From assembly GCF_040802235.1 (NCBI RefSeq), contig NC_133166.1:116512991-116576990 (forward strand): a DNA stretch of 64,000 nucleotides. The letters are read 5' to 3'. The notes under the pieces were generated by a model. That model was not told where the DNA came from and did no database searches. It saw only the letters and a list, made by a program, of their open reading frames with translations. Shown one piece after another: positions 38,101 through 48,500 of the stretch. Both the position numbers and the translations under genes were made by a program. The stretch is from Manis javanica. Lineage: Eukaryota > Chordata > Mammalia > Pholidota > Manidae. The stretch's first letter is position 1. Every line of letters starts with the position of its first letter.

Positions 38101-41100
38101 GGAAGAAAGGTCAGACCCTTTGTTACTTCAGGTCCCAGACCTAGAGACCCACACTTTAGAGGGATAGAAAGTGGGGGAGAGCAGACAAATGGTCCGGAAG
38201 TGGAACTGACTGCCTTGCAGGAGGCACTTCTAAGCAGGTTTGGCCCTGAACATACAGAGGACAATCTTGGGTCAAGATTTCAGGGTATTATGTCTTGTTG
38301 AGTGTCTCAGATGGTATCCTCAGTTTTATTTCAGGCTATAGTATTTTTCTTCTCTTAGGACATTTTCCTGGAAAGACCTCTCAAGATTTCAGGAGAGCAC
38401 AAAAGCTAAACTGTCTTGTAAGGGAAATCTCCCCTGGTCAGAGGTGGCTTTACCTCTGCCTTTGGGCCTTTGCCCTTTGAGTCCCCACTACCAACCTTAG
38501 TAGATGCTTCCATTATGGTCAGTGCACCAGGATTTAAGCCCCAAACCATGATTTCATTAAATCTGTAAGAATCATTCCCTTAAGCTAGAAATCAGAGCTG
38601 GGCCCTCTAGATTCCATCTTCACCCTGTCTAGAAGAGGTAAGAGTTCCTTTTCTCCCAGGAGTCCCCTTTCACTTTTATAGGAATGTGACAGGTGGCTGT
38701 CTACCTGGTCTGGGATTTGAGGCTTTGTGGAAAAGCTTATCTTAGAAATAGCAGCTTATGCTAAGGATGGAGACTACATCCAACTTTCCTGGGGTGTTGC
38801 CATGCCTCTGCCTCCCAGACCCACCTTGACAGTCTGCACCCCTTGCTATAGAATTCTTTCCCAGCAGAACAATTCAAGGAGCTGACTGGCCCTGCTGGGT
38901 AGTTGGGCCCTCAGGTTCCGCCTGGGTGATAGGAGTGGGTAGTTGGTGGGAATTCCCAAAGAAAATGCATAGGCCATGTTTCTGACTATCAGGTGTCTAC
39001 TGGAAATGTGGGCTTAGAGCCAAGTTGTAGGATGACCCTTCAAAGTATAAAGGAAGTTCTGTAAAGGAGTCGCACAGGGGGAAACAATAAGATTGCGTGG
39101 TGGTATGCTGACTGCTTGCACTGGAGTCACGTTTCTGTTGCCCCAGCTCGAGCCCTGTTACCTGCATTTGCTCGTTCATGGTGCTGTACCTTTGTGCACC
39201 ATGGCCCTGTCTGGAACGCCCTGCTTTCTCTGACCATCTCCTCATACCTATTACCAAAAAACCCTGCTCATCCATCAAGACCCATTCAAATAGCACTTCC
39301 CCTATGAAGTCTTCCTTGACTAACTGCCACCCATTCTATTCTTGTCCTCAGCAGCCACAACACTGCATAGACTTCTGGGGTAGTCCTAGCACACTATCTC
39401 GTAATACTTGGTTTATATATCAGCTTTACCACATAGATTACACATTTCTCCAAGGTAAAGTTAAGGTCCTTCTGATTTCTGAAACCTCAATATTCTGTCT
39501 TTACTAGTACATAGTTGGGACTCAGTAACATGGAATGGTAAGTTAAAACCAGTTTGGTTTATTTTCGACTCTTAAATCTTACAATTTTAGAGGGACAGTG
39601 GTTAGGAAGCTGAAATGGGAAAAGGACAGTCCTATAGAAAGAAATACAGGATCTGCCTTGGCAAATCAGAAGCCCCAGTACTGATGTGAGATGAATTCAC
39701 CAGCAAATAGCATTCAGATCACCAAGCTGTATAGGATTAAAGTTTAAAACTTTTCTTGGTCCTCTTTTTACCAGAACAGGGAAAGAAAAACCCAGCAGGA
39801 ATGGCAGGAGACCCCAGCGTTTGATGTCACTGATGTCCAGGAACAGGGTAGGATCTGGGAAATTCCTCCTTCTTCTCCTTAGTAACTGTCCTGTCGCCTC
39901 TGGTTCTCCGATGAGCAGAGCAGCAGTGTGCTGAGTCTGAGCCGCTCAGGAGAGCTGTGCATCCCTCGTCAGGGCGCGGGCCTGCCCGCGGGTACTCAGC
40001 GCCCCACCAGCTCCCGTGAAGGGAGGCAGTGCACATCCTTCCTGCGCTTCTGACTGCGAAAATGATGCTTCTGATGCTTCATGTGGGTCCTATGGGTTTT
40101 ACAGAAAAGTTGAGAGGGATGTGTTCCACTTTGCTGTCTCATTGGAGAACCATCTCTGAGAAGCTCTCTCTCCTTTTCTTTGGGGCATTCGCGTTAATAT
40201 GGAAGGTGCAGTGGAGGCTCAGCAGGGGCAGGGAGTGCGTGTCAGGGTGTTGCTCCTCCAACTTGCTCTTTTACGCAGCATGAGGATTCAGATGGACTGT
40301 AGTTATCACATGCAGGGGTGGGGGATGTGAGCGAGTGCTTCAACAAGATGTCATTCCCTGTAAGACACACCAGCGGTGGCGGGTGACCGGGACTGGAGCA
40401 GTATAAAAATCTCAGGGGCCCAATTTGAAAATACTCCAAGGTCAGATAGTGTTTTACTGAGCTGAGATTAAATTGGGAAGGTCAGCACAGACAATTCACC
40501 TGGCTTCACTGGGCTCACGCTGGGTATCCTGCCTTCCCACAGCCCAACAACCAAAGCCCTTCCCTTGCCTGAGTGTTTTCCTTGCAGATTCTAAGTGGAG
40601 GGACAGCCCAGCAGGGCAGCCTGTCCTACCATCACCACAGAACAATCTGCCTCCACCTACAGGACCCACAGAGCTGGGATCCAGCGGCTTCTTCGGGTTT
40701 CTCAGGTAAGACACTCTCTTCTGCCCCCAAACAGACCCGGGGAGCTCTGCTCCGGAGACTGCCTCACGGAGTCTCTCAGGGAAGTCAGAGCAGAGAAGGA
40801 AGTGGAATGCCTGCATACTCTCATTTTGTCCAGGGCAGATGATGGACATGAGATTAAGCACAAGGGCCCTAACTGTGAATTTAATAAAGACTGTATCTTG
40901 TTCGTTTTTACACAATCCATTCCACCCCAACATGTCCAGCTTTGAGCCTGGTTTCTAAATGCTGCTTGGGTCATTCATATGATTTGGTTACCAAACTGCT
41001 CCCATTCTCCCCTCTGAATCTAGGATATGTCTTCAGAGTCCTTTTTGCAGAAGACATTAGCAAATCCCCTTATCTATCAAGAGCTCAGCCAGCCCATTGC

Positions 41101-41322
41101 GGTTCTCCTTTATTTCCCCCTCCTGAGCATAATCTAATTTGGGTACCTTTTCAAATGCTGATCTAGACTTGCTTTTCCCTCCAGAGCAAAAATGCCCTAG
41201 CTAATGGGGCCCTAATGGGACCTGGGAGGGGAAGGGACCCCTAGAGTCTCAACCTGCTCTGCTCTCCTTCCTGCAGCTCTCTCTTCCCGTTTAGGTATTT
41301 CTTCAGGAAGAGCAGCCAGTGA
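26104..41322 (+). CDS. MAJIN: MAJIN, membrane-anchored junction protein (complete, 10 coding exons)
   Basis: Coding exons: 26104-26204, 30964-31009, 33284-33359, 33536-33661, 34494-34525, 34849-34940, 36155-36218, 39775-39847, 40588-40705 and 41277-41322. All junctions are GT/AG and in phase, giving 257 residues (human about 254). The N-terminal half (1-117) matches the conserved fold that binds TERB2, from [11 protein letters not shown] to the [13 protein letters not shown] block. A variable basic linker follows (MRKRK 139-143, KKKPP 170-174, NRERK 180-184). Residues 237-252 form a short hydrophobic C-terminal segment, the inner-nuclear-membrane anchor. MAJIN, TERB1 and TERB2 tether telomeres to the nuclear envelope in meiotic prophase. 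Oddities: exon 5 is only 32 nt, the exon 3 donor is GTATCC, and exon 6 is poorly conserved. The start follows an acceptor at 26089. Confidence 0.93.
26634..29385 (+). mobile_element. Old L1M element (ORF2 and 3' UTR) inserted in the hAT copy
   Basis: The text starts inside L1 ORF2 ('caatcacttaattgatacct', 'accacatgatcatctcaatt', 'gcagaaaaagtatttgacca'), passes a reverse transcriptase block that still reads [14 protein letters not shown], and runs through the C-terminal region to a 3' UTR ending near 'ggttatatatattttaccac'. About 2.4 kb of L1 remains, 5' truncated, with many stops and indels. It carries a Tigger insertion. The host hAT sequence is repeated on both sides for about 80 bp. Confidence 0.8.
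27264..27578. mobile_element. Tigger-class (TcMar) nonautonomous DNA transposon inside the L1
   Basis: A segment of about 315 bp breaks the L1 between 'agcatcaaaaagaaaacaa' and 'caataaatttaaccatagag'. It starts CAGTTGACCCTTGAACAA after a TA dinucleotide and ends 'ttcaagtgttaacta', the degraded inverted complement. Internal wording ('aactgcacaggtctacttat', 'attagtagttaagttcttgg') is that of a MER8/Tigger-like MITE. The subfamily name is from memory and not certain. Confidence 0.75.
31540..32350. repeat. MIR/L2 fragments in MAJIN intron
   Basis: MIR-like text appears at about 31540-31720 ('actaattagttgtgtaaccc', 'tcaattgcctcattcac') and 32000-32190 ('tagctgtgtaaccttgaata', 'cctcatctgtaaaatgggg'). 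It is followed by an L2-like stretch to about 32350. A further MIR lies at about 33820-34010 in the next intron. All are diverged fragments. Confidence 0.7.
32495..33005. mobile_element. Nonautonomous DNA transposon, probably Tigger-like
   Basis: Familiar phrases of a mammal-wide MITE occur in order: 'aaacccctcatcataagttg', 'tagcttagcctagcctacta', 'tattagcctacagttagg', 'aatttattgactattgtagt', 'cagagtgcccaa'-type wording, and 'ttctactgaatgtgtatcac' with 'aaaaatcaaaagtcaaatca' at the end. A perfect 25-bp palindrome sits at 32631-32655. Class assignment is from memory. It ends 280 bp before MAJIN exon 3. Confidence 0.6.
35170..39770. repeat. Repeat content of later MAJIN introns
   Basis: Outside MAJIN exon 7 (36155-36218) this span holds no other supported exon. 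It contains L2 sequence at about 39115-39530 ('catggccctgtctggaacg', 'atctcctcatacctattacc', 'cacttcccctatgaagtctt', + orientation). Diverged L2/L3- or MIR-like tracts occur at about 36930-37080 and 37320-37480 ('cattcattcagtaacc', 'aaggcactgtgttagg'). The rest is unique intronic DNA. Confidence 0.55.
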
Positions 41323-41340
41323 GCTTTCGGAAAACAGCAG

Positions 41341-41389
41341 TGGGAGGTGTCTTCTCACAGTGACACTTCCCACAGCGGTGGGAGGTGTC
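41341..41389 (+). promoter_or_regulatory. Alternative stem-loops at the start of the MAJIN 3' UTR
   Basis: The 11-nt segment tgggaggtgtc occurs at 41341-41351 and again at 41379-41389. Between them, gacacttccca at 41362-41372 is complementary to either copy over all 11 positions if one G-U pair is allowed. The RNA can therefore form a stem with a 10-nt loop using the first copy, or a 6-nt loop using the second, but not both. It begins 18 nt after the stop codon. Any regulatory role is inference. Confidence 0.55.
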
Positions 41390-41623
41390 TACTCCCCCTC
41401 CATCCTCTGCTTGTTGACATTCTAGTCCCGGGAAATGAGGGCCCCAAACTCCCTGAGTCCTCTTGTGGGTTTATCCGTTTATCCTACCCTTTGCCTCTTT
41501 ACAATGGACGGGTTTGTTTTGTTTTAAATTTAAAGTACTAAGAAAAGGATAGGACTTTGTAAAATGCTTTCGTCTGAGGGCCAGTTTAGGTCTTTGATCT
41601 CTAGCACTTAGGATCCTAATGAC

Positions 41624-41629
41624 AATAAA
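41624..41629 (+). terminator. MAJIN: MAJIN poly(A) signal
   Basis: AATAAA lies 302 bp after the MAJIN stop codon, the first canonical signal on this strand after the gene. This gives a 3' UTR of roughly 320 nt. Cleavage is expected near 41645, inferred from spacing only. Confidence 0.65.
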
Positions 41630-41649
41630 CTATTTATAAAGGGTTATTG

Positions 41650-43560
41650 ACTGAATTTAGTGAAGTAGAGTGAGAGAATGCAGACTCTTGCCTCAAGATA
41701 CAGGGAAGCAATGCTTGGAATCTCCCCTGGGTCTACTGGTTATTGTTGGCAGGGTGCTTTGGGTTGGTGAGGTCTGAACCTGACCTCAAACCTTAAACTC
41801 CCCTGAGCGAGGCAAGGGAATGGGGTCTTGCAAGACTCATTATCTGAGCCTTGCTGACCCTCAAGAAATCTTGTCTCCCTAATCCACCCAGTTTGGGACC
41901 CAGCCTCTCAGTAGACAAACACTTCCCACCTGCCTGTACCTGTGGCTTCTGACAGTAATGCAGATTAGTTTATTGGATTAAGTGGACGCCAGTCTAGGTT
42001 AGGGCTCCTGGAGAAGACCAGGTCACCTAAGACCTGAGAGATCTGTCTTCATGTCACTTAAAGCTGATCTGGGACAGATGATCAAAATAACAGAAGGGAT
42101 TTAGGGAAACTCACTGTAGCTCAGAACACAGGAATCACTTTTTGTTAGATACACCCAGTGTTAGAATGGACCACCTTTTGCGGTAATGAGCTCTTGTCAT
42201 CCCTCATTTTTAGAGCTATCTGTCAGATGCTGGAAGGTTCCTGTGATGAGTGGGAGTTGAGGCTGGATGGCTGAGGTTCCCTGGTGTCCCCTTGGGTCAT
42301 TGCCTTTACTGTGGGTGGAGAGAAAAGAGGAGGTGGGCCACTCACTGCAAAGGGCCTCGACCTGCAAGGAGGAGGGCAAAAGGGGAAGCCACCAGCACAA
42401 GGACTGGAGGACTGTGGACAAGCTGCATTTACAGCCTTTGCCTGACTGTCCCAAACACGGCCTGCTTTCCAAAGCTGTTGAGAGGCTCAACTCCAGAATC
42501 TGGAGATCTGAGTGCCATTCGGACTGACTGGCTTACACTGAAGCCTTGGCAAAGTTGCTTTCCTCTCTGGTTCTTATTTTCTCATCTGGAACATAAAAGG
42601 GCGGGATTACACGAGCTCTCAAGTTCCTTCCAGCTCTGGCAGTCTGTGTGGCTGGCTCAGCCTTTCTGAGCAGGTCAGCGAGGCGGTGGCGCTGGGATGT
42701 CAGGGGGCCAAATCACCACAGGCTTCCTTCTGACCTCCACCCTGCCCCAGCTTCTGCAGCTACTGCCAGCTAGGGGGTCTGCTCCCAGCTTGCCACAGTC
42801 CTGCCCCAAGGGTAACTGAGCACCATGCACAGATGGCAGATTCGCCTTCCAGATCAGCCCTGACATTAATGAGCTTTATGATCTTTAGTAACTTTCCTTC
42901 TCTGAGCCTTAGTTGCCTCACCTGTAAAACCAGAGCCGTGGTTTTACATCTGTGGGGGTTGGCAGCTGCAGGCTCTTCCAGAAGTCAGGCCCTTTATTCC
43001 AGGGACTAGGGGGAGCTCCACTCTGACTGACCCCCAGCATGAGAAGTCATCCACTTGACGTGAAAGTAAGTCTCTGAAAGGGACTCAGAACCCTTCATAC
43101 CCCATTGGCTTTGCCACCAAGTGCAGTCATTCCCTTGTCCCTCAGAATGTCCTCCCCAATGCCTCTTCTCAGCAGCGGATGAAAGAGACAGGCACAGCTG
43201 AGTTAGTAGCTTTCAGGCTGGGGTGGCAAGGCCCTGAACAGTGCAGTGTCCCGCTCAAGGTCACATAGCAAAGAAGAGAACCAGGTGGCCACAACTCAGC
43301 TCAGTCTCGAGCCCTCTCTCCCCAGGGGCATGCAAGCCACGCACTCCACCAGCTCCTGGGCTTTCCTCTGCACCTCACTTCCCCCAGCCCCAGGCCTTAG
43401 GCAGCTCTAGGACAGAAGGGAGGCAGAAAGCTGCAGACACTGCTCTCTGAGGACCACACCTCAGAGAAGGGCTGATCTTCCCGGTGGGGTTGCTCTGAGG
43501 CTTCTGGCAGGGAGGCAGGCCTGAAAACTGATCTCCAAGAGGGCGTGGCTCCAGAATGCC
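41650..43560. other. MAJIN-GPHA2 intergenic region
   Basis: No gene is supported here. MIR fragments occur at about 42500-42650, 42860-42960 and 43210-43290 (phrases 'ttagttgcctcacctgtaaa' and 'ctcaaggtcacatagcaa'). The remainder is unique, moderately GC-rich DNA with several short open frames that match nothing I recognise. Confidence 0.55.
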
Positions 43561-43564
43561 AGCA

Positions 43565-43657
43565 AATAAAAATCCAGAGAGCCAGCCCCAGCTGGAGACC
43601 AGTGGAAGTCCAGAGGAGCAGCTCCGCAAGCCTCTCGGTTTCTAGGCCTTGGAAGTG
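43565..43657 (+). promoter_or_regulatory. GPHA2: GPHA2 TATA-type promoter and noncoding first exon
   Basis: An A-rich TATA-like element (AAATAAAAAT, 43564-43573) is followed about 25-30 bp later by unique sequence ending in a good donor, GAAGTG|GTAAGC (43657/43658). The first coding exon of GPHA2 begins after an acceptor TTTTAG at 44019. A noncoding exon of about 60 nt from roughly 43595 to 43657 fits. The transcription start is inferred. Confidence 0.55.
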
Positions 43658-44025
43658 GTAAGCCCCCGGGGCAGGAGGAACCCTGGGAGGGCCTGTGGGG
43701 ACCATAACTGAGGGTCCTGCAGGCAACGTGGGGCAGATGTTTGTGCTGCAAATAGTCGGGGAGGTGCCAGCAGAGAATCACTGCAGTGTGCTAACAAGTC
43801 ACATCCAGAGACAGCTCTCACACGCACACCCATGCCGAGCGCCTTCCAGGCAGATGCACCCAAAGACAGATACGGGGCAAGAGCCCTACTCACAGGCTCG
43901 CCTCACCCCAGTCAGAGCAACCTAGCCCTGGTTCACTTACCTGGAGGCATGAGGTATTGAAAGAACTCCCTTTCCCACCTGCAAACTGTTTAGCGACATC
44001 TATCTGCCCACTGTTTTAGGTGCCC

Positions 44026-44667
44026 ATGGCGTCCCCCCGAACGCTGCTCCTTTGCCTGCTGGTCCTGGCGGTCACTGGAGGCTGGGGTCGGCAGGTGGCC
44101 AGCCCAGGCTGCCACTTGCACCGTGAGTAACCCTGGGAGCAGAGAGCTGGGTGGGAGCAAAGAGCTGATGGACTGGACAGGGTGCAGCAGCAACCTCAGT
44201 GGGTCCACACTGAGGTTCAGGTGACAGGAGCGCACGAGCCTTCGCAGAGGTACCATCTCCCACTTGCCTGTCTCCTTCTAGCCTTCAATGTGACAGTGCG
44301 AAGTGACCGCCAAGGCACCTGCCAGGGCTCCCATGTGGCCCAGGCTTGTGTGGGCCACTGCGAGTCCAGTGCCTTCCCTTCCCGGTACTCCGTGCTGGTG
44401 GCCAGTGGCTACCGACACAACATCACCTCCGTCTCTCGGTGCTGCACCATCAGCGGCCTGAGGAAGGTGAGGGGGCCCAGCCTGGGGCAGTTCGCTGGGG
44501 TGAGGGAACCCAGGGAGAGAGGGCCCTGAGGAAGGTGCCTGGAACGTGGAACCCCTCCTCCCCAGGTGAAGGTGCAGCTGCAGTGCTGGGGGGACCGGAG
44601 GGAGGAGCTGGCGATCTTCACTGCCAGGGCCTGCCAGTGTGACATGTGTCGCCTTTCCCGCTACTAG
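44026..44667 (+). CDS. GPHA2: GPHA2, glycoprotein hormone alpha-2 (thyrostimulin alpha; complete)
   Basis: Coding exons 44026-44122, 44282-44466 and 44566-44667 join in phase to 127 residues (human 129). The signal peptide is plain: MASPRT, then a hydrophobic core LLLCLLVLAV, cleaved after about residue 22. The mature chain has the cystine-knot pattern, including CQGSHVAQACVGHC, the paired RCC and the terminal CQCDMC before RLSRY. N-glycosylation sites are N35 (NVT) and N79 (NIT), as in human. GPHA2 pairs with GPHB5 to form thyrostimulin, a secreted ligand of the TSH receptor. The human protein starts two codons further upstream; here that position is GTG, so translation must start at the second conserved Met. 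The gene ends tail to tail with PPP2R5B. Confidence 0.96.
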
Positions 44668-44862
44668 CCCATCTTTCCCCTGTCCCCGTGGTCAGAGGGC
44701 TTGAGCTGGGGCTTATTCTGTATATCCTGAGCCTCCCTGAGGACAGCAGCCCCACCCCTGAAAGCCGTGGTGGTTGCCTCCTGAGAAGGGGGATGTTTCT
44801 ACCTCTGCTAGGCCTCCTAACCAGCTTTCACTATTTCCCTTCCTTCCTTGTCCCTACCCCTA

Positions 44863-44868
44863 AATAAA
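44863..44868 (+). terminator. GPHA2: GPHA2 poly(A) signal
   Basis: AATAAA 196 bp after the stop codon; cleavage is expected about 10-25 bp downstream, around 44880-44890. This places the GPHA2 3' end over the minus-strand poly(A) signal of PPP2R5B. Another + strand signal pair (about 45014-45023) lies further on and could give a longer antisense-overlapping transcript. Confidence 0.8.
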
Positions 44869-44892
44869 ACAAGCAGTTCTCAAGTTTCTCTC

Positions 44893-44898
44893 TTTATT
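44893..44898 (-). terminator. PPP2R5B: PPP2R5B poly(A) signal
   Basis: TTTATT on the + strand is AATAAA on the minus strand, 624 bp past the PPP2R5B stop. Cleavage at about 44870-44883 is expected, giving a 3' UTR of about 0.65 kb. The signal lies 24 bp from the GPHA2 signal on the other strand. Confidence 0.75.
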
Positions 44899-45521
44899 AA
44901 ATCTAACCCCAGCCAGGGGAAGGGGGACAGACCATGGTGACTGTGACCACCCCCACCTTGCCCCAGGACATAGGGAATCTCTTCTGCCTGTGCCCTCACC
45001 CCTCCCCCTGCCCAATAAATAAAAAGGGGACAAGGAAGTACAGGGTGAGAGCGGAGAGGGAAGGAGGTGCTCCAGGCCCAGGACGGTGTCTGTGTTGGGG
45101 GTGGGTGGAGGGGTAGGGAATAAATAGCTTATGGACCCCATGGTGGGGTGAGGAAGGACCTCGTGCTGGCACGCGGCAGAGCAGGCAAGGGGCTGAGTCC
45201 CCCTGCTCTAGGCCAGGAGCAGGGTGAGGACCCTGCCTGCAATCTGGAGCCCAGCTTGGTGGGGCAGGGGCAGATCCCCAATGGCAGCTTCCTGGTCAAC
45301 TTGGCCCTAGTCAAGTCCTGCCACAGGGCTTGAGAGTTCTGTTGATAGGGCCACCGTCTCTCCTCCTCTCCCCGCAGTGAAAGCTGCCCACACTGGGCCA
45401 GGTACGGAGCCCTCCAAGCCCACTCTAGCAAGGCCAGGGGTAGGTTCTAGGCCCCCCAGGCAGGAGAGGGGATGGAGGGACTGACAGCTCTGGGTTTAGC
45501 TCCTCCCCTTTTGGGGTATCT

Positions 45522-48500
45522 CTAGCTCTGACCCCCACTGGCAGCCACCTGGGGCGTAAGCCGCTGGAGGGGGGCCTCCTTGGCCTCCTGGGTCCCCTGT
45601 AACCGTCGTAGCCGCAGCTCCTCCAGGCCTTGCCACAGCTCCTGACGCTCCTGGGCCTTCTGCTGCTCCCTGGAGAGAGAGGGCGAGGCAGCTCCCCTAC
45701 TGGGCCGCCTGCAGTCCAGCTCCAGCCACCCAGCTGCACAGGGACCAAGAAGCCTCCCACGGAGGGAAGAGCCCTGAGGAGCCACTGCTCCCCTCCAGGC
45801 AGGAGCAGGCAGATTAGCCTGGCTCGGAGAGGCTGGCGGAGGGGAGGAGGCTCCAGGGAGTCAGAAGCTCCACATCCAGAAGCGGCATTGGGAGGACGAT
45901 GGGAGGATGCAGTGGGGAGTAGGGCACCGAAGGCCCGGCCCTGCCAGGCACTCACGGAGCAACCTGAAGTGTCTAGTCAGATGGGGTGAGGGCTGTTCCC
46001 TGCAACAGGAACAGGTGATTCCTCCGGCTTTTCTCCCCTCTCCCCCTATGCCTGGCCCCCAGTACTCACTGCTGCTTCTCCAACTTGTAGGAGGCTGTGA
46101 GCTCATCGAACAGCTTCCCGTTCATCTCCATGAAGGTCTTGAGCACATTGTAGATCAGAGATACAATGGTTCTTGGCAGGATCAAGGGAGAGGGGTGAGA
46201 AGGTGAGAGCAACTTCAGTTTGGCCCAACCTCCCTCTCAGCACTCTGCCTGTCCTCCGTCAGCACAAGTGTGCAGCCCTGGACACCACAGCTCTGCCCTC
46301 TTTCTGCCCCTTTCACCATCCCTCCGTCTTCAGACAACTTCCATGACCCTGTTCAGCTAGGAGCAACCCCAGGTCTGGACTGGCCAGTCCTGGGCCCAGC
46401 TTCCGTGGGGAGGTCAAGGCCTGCACACTCACTGATTCCAGTGCTCCTTGGAGACTTGGTAGAGGGTCCCAAAGACAGCAGGCAGCACAGTGTGGCAGTT
46501 GTCCTCAATGAGGCTCAGGATATACTCATTATTCCAGAAATACAGAGCCCGCTCTGCAACCTGCAGTAGTAAGGTGGCAGAGCGAGCACCTGGCAGTGGC
46601 TTCCCTTACCCACGCCCACTCCAAAACCCTGCGGCCCTGCCCTCCACACAGCCATCCTCATGCTCATCAGGCCCCCCTGGGAGAAGCAATGTGGTGGGCA
46701 GCAAAGAGGACTGGACTTGGAGTCCAGTGCTCAGGGCCAGATCCTAGCTCCACTGCACATTAGCCGCAGGGCCTTAGGTGAGGCATTTACCCTCTCAGCC
46801 TCAGTGTTTTCATTTGTGAAATGGGGCTAATAATAACTATCTTTCCAGGGCTGTTTTAAGAATCACATAAGGTGTTTAATAAACTTGAACAGCAGAGTCA
46901 CTATGGGGAAGAACTGACTTCCACCATGTATGGCTCTTAAGAATAGGAGACGCTGTTTGCACTCAGGAAGACAGAGTTTACAACCGGCCTGATGGGAAGG
47001 GAGGCCTAGCTGGGCCCTGAGGTGGGACTAATGAAATCCAAGGGCACAGAGAAAAGGGGAGAAGTGATAACAGCCCATTCTGGGGCACATTTCAGTTTAC
47101 CAAATACATTTCCACTATGATCTCATCCCCATCCTGTGAAGAGATTGGCCCACTTTGCAGAGGAGGAAGCTTATTCAGACTCACAGTTAATGACTAGCCC
47201 AAGGCCCTGCAGTCAGTAGGAGGCAGATCTGAGGCTTGACCCTAGGTTTCCTGACCCTAGTACGCTGTCTCCCCATTATCAGATCCAGAAGGATCCAGAG
47301 GAGAAACTGAGGGTAGAGGGAGCTATGTTAGGTCAAATGGTCTCCAGTCCCTGCCCAGTACCTGGAAATGGGGGCTGGACACACAGCGGGCCACCTGCTT
47401 GAAGAGGGGCTCCTGGATCTTCACAAACTGAGAGGGCTCAATGACATCAAGAATCTCTTCCATTTCCCCAAGAAACATCACCTGGGGGTGGGACATGGGG
47501 CAGCAGCTGCCATCCCCCTCAGCACACTCCGGACTGCCCTCCAGAAGCTGGGCCCTCCCAACCCCTCTCTGGTGGACGTCAAAGCCCTTCATACCTCCTT
47601 CTGGGTGCAGGTTTTTGGCCAGTATTTGAGCAGCCCCCGGATCACCTGCGGGAGTTGAGGCAGAAAGGAGTCAGACCTGCAGGGGTGGGGCCGCCTCTCC
47701 CCGCAGAGGTACTCACGTGCTCTGTCAAGGTGGCGTCCTTCTCCAGGAACTGCACCACACAGTATGCCAGCTTTGGAGTGGAGAGAGAAAGAATGGAGGT
47801 CAGCAGGGACCCGGACAGGATGCCAGATGTTTGCTCACTCACTGGGTTCCCTCTCTCATTTGGGAAGCATTTACCAACTGCCCAGGATATAACAGGGACA
47901 GAGCCATGATCTCATAGGAGAAACAATCAGCAAACTAGTCCTTATAAATTTTACAAAAGGTTCTACAATCAAAATCTGTGCCACGATCTATGGGAATGTA
48001 GAAGGGAGAGAACTGTCCTTCCTAAGGCAGGGGCTGGGGAAGCTTCACAGAGCCGATTAAGGTCAGTGTTAAAGGGTCATGGGAACTCTCTAAGGTAGAT
48101 GGAACAGAATTAGTAAAGAAAAAAAAGAAGGATGCTAAGTTCATGACTCAGTGTGGCTGGAGCTCCTGTATCAGGCTGACCCAGATGGCTGTCCTGATGG
48201 TCGGGAGCTCTCCGGGTGGCAGGGCCTGGCCTGGGCCTTACCTGGGCGTGAAAGACAGACAGTGACTTGACAGAGTGCAGGGGAATCAGGACCCGGACCA
48301 GGAACTGCTTGTGCTCAGTCTTCAGGGGCAGTGCAAAGCCATTGATGATGCTGAGGAGGGGGCAGAAGAGAGGAGAAGGTTCAGATGACTGGGCCTCAGT
48401 CCTTCCTCCCAGAATCCTGTTGCTTCAGCTGAGGCCCAGGGACAGTCACCTTCCTAAGATCTCCAGCAGCTCAGCCACACCATTGAAGTGCTCGAGTTCA

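Noticed and set aside
40496-40933. 145-codon antisense ORF over MAJIN exon 9
   Set aside because: It is a shadow of a GC-rich coding exon, with no independent support.
45425-45955. 176-codon minus-strand ORF over the last PPP2R5B exon
   Set aside because: It is a different frame crossing the intron-exon boundary. The true exon (45669-45522) encodes the conserved B56-beta C-terminus.
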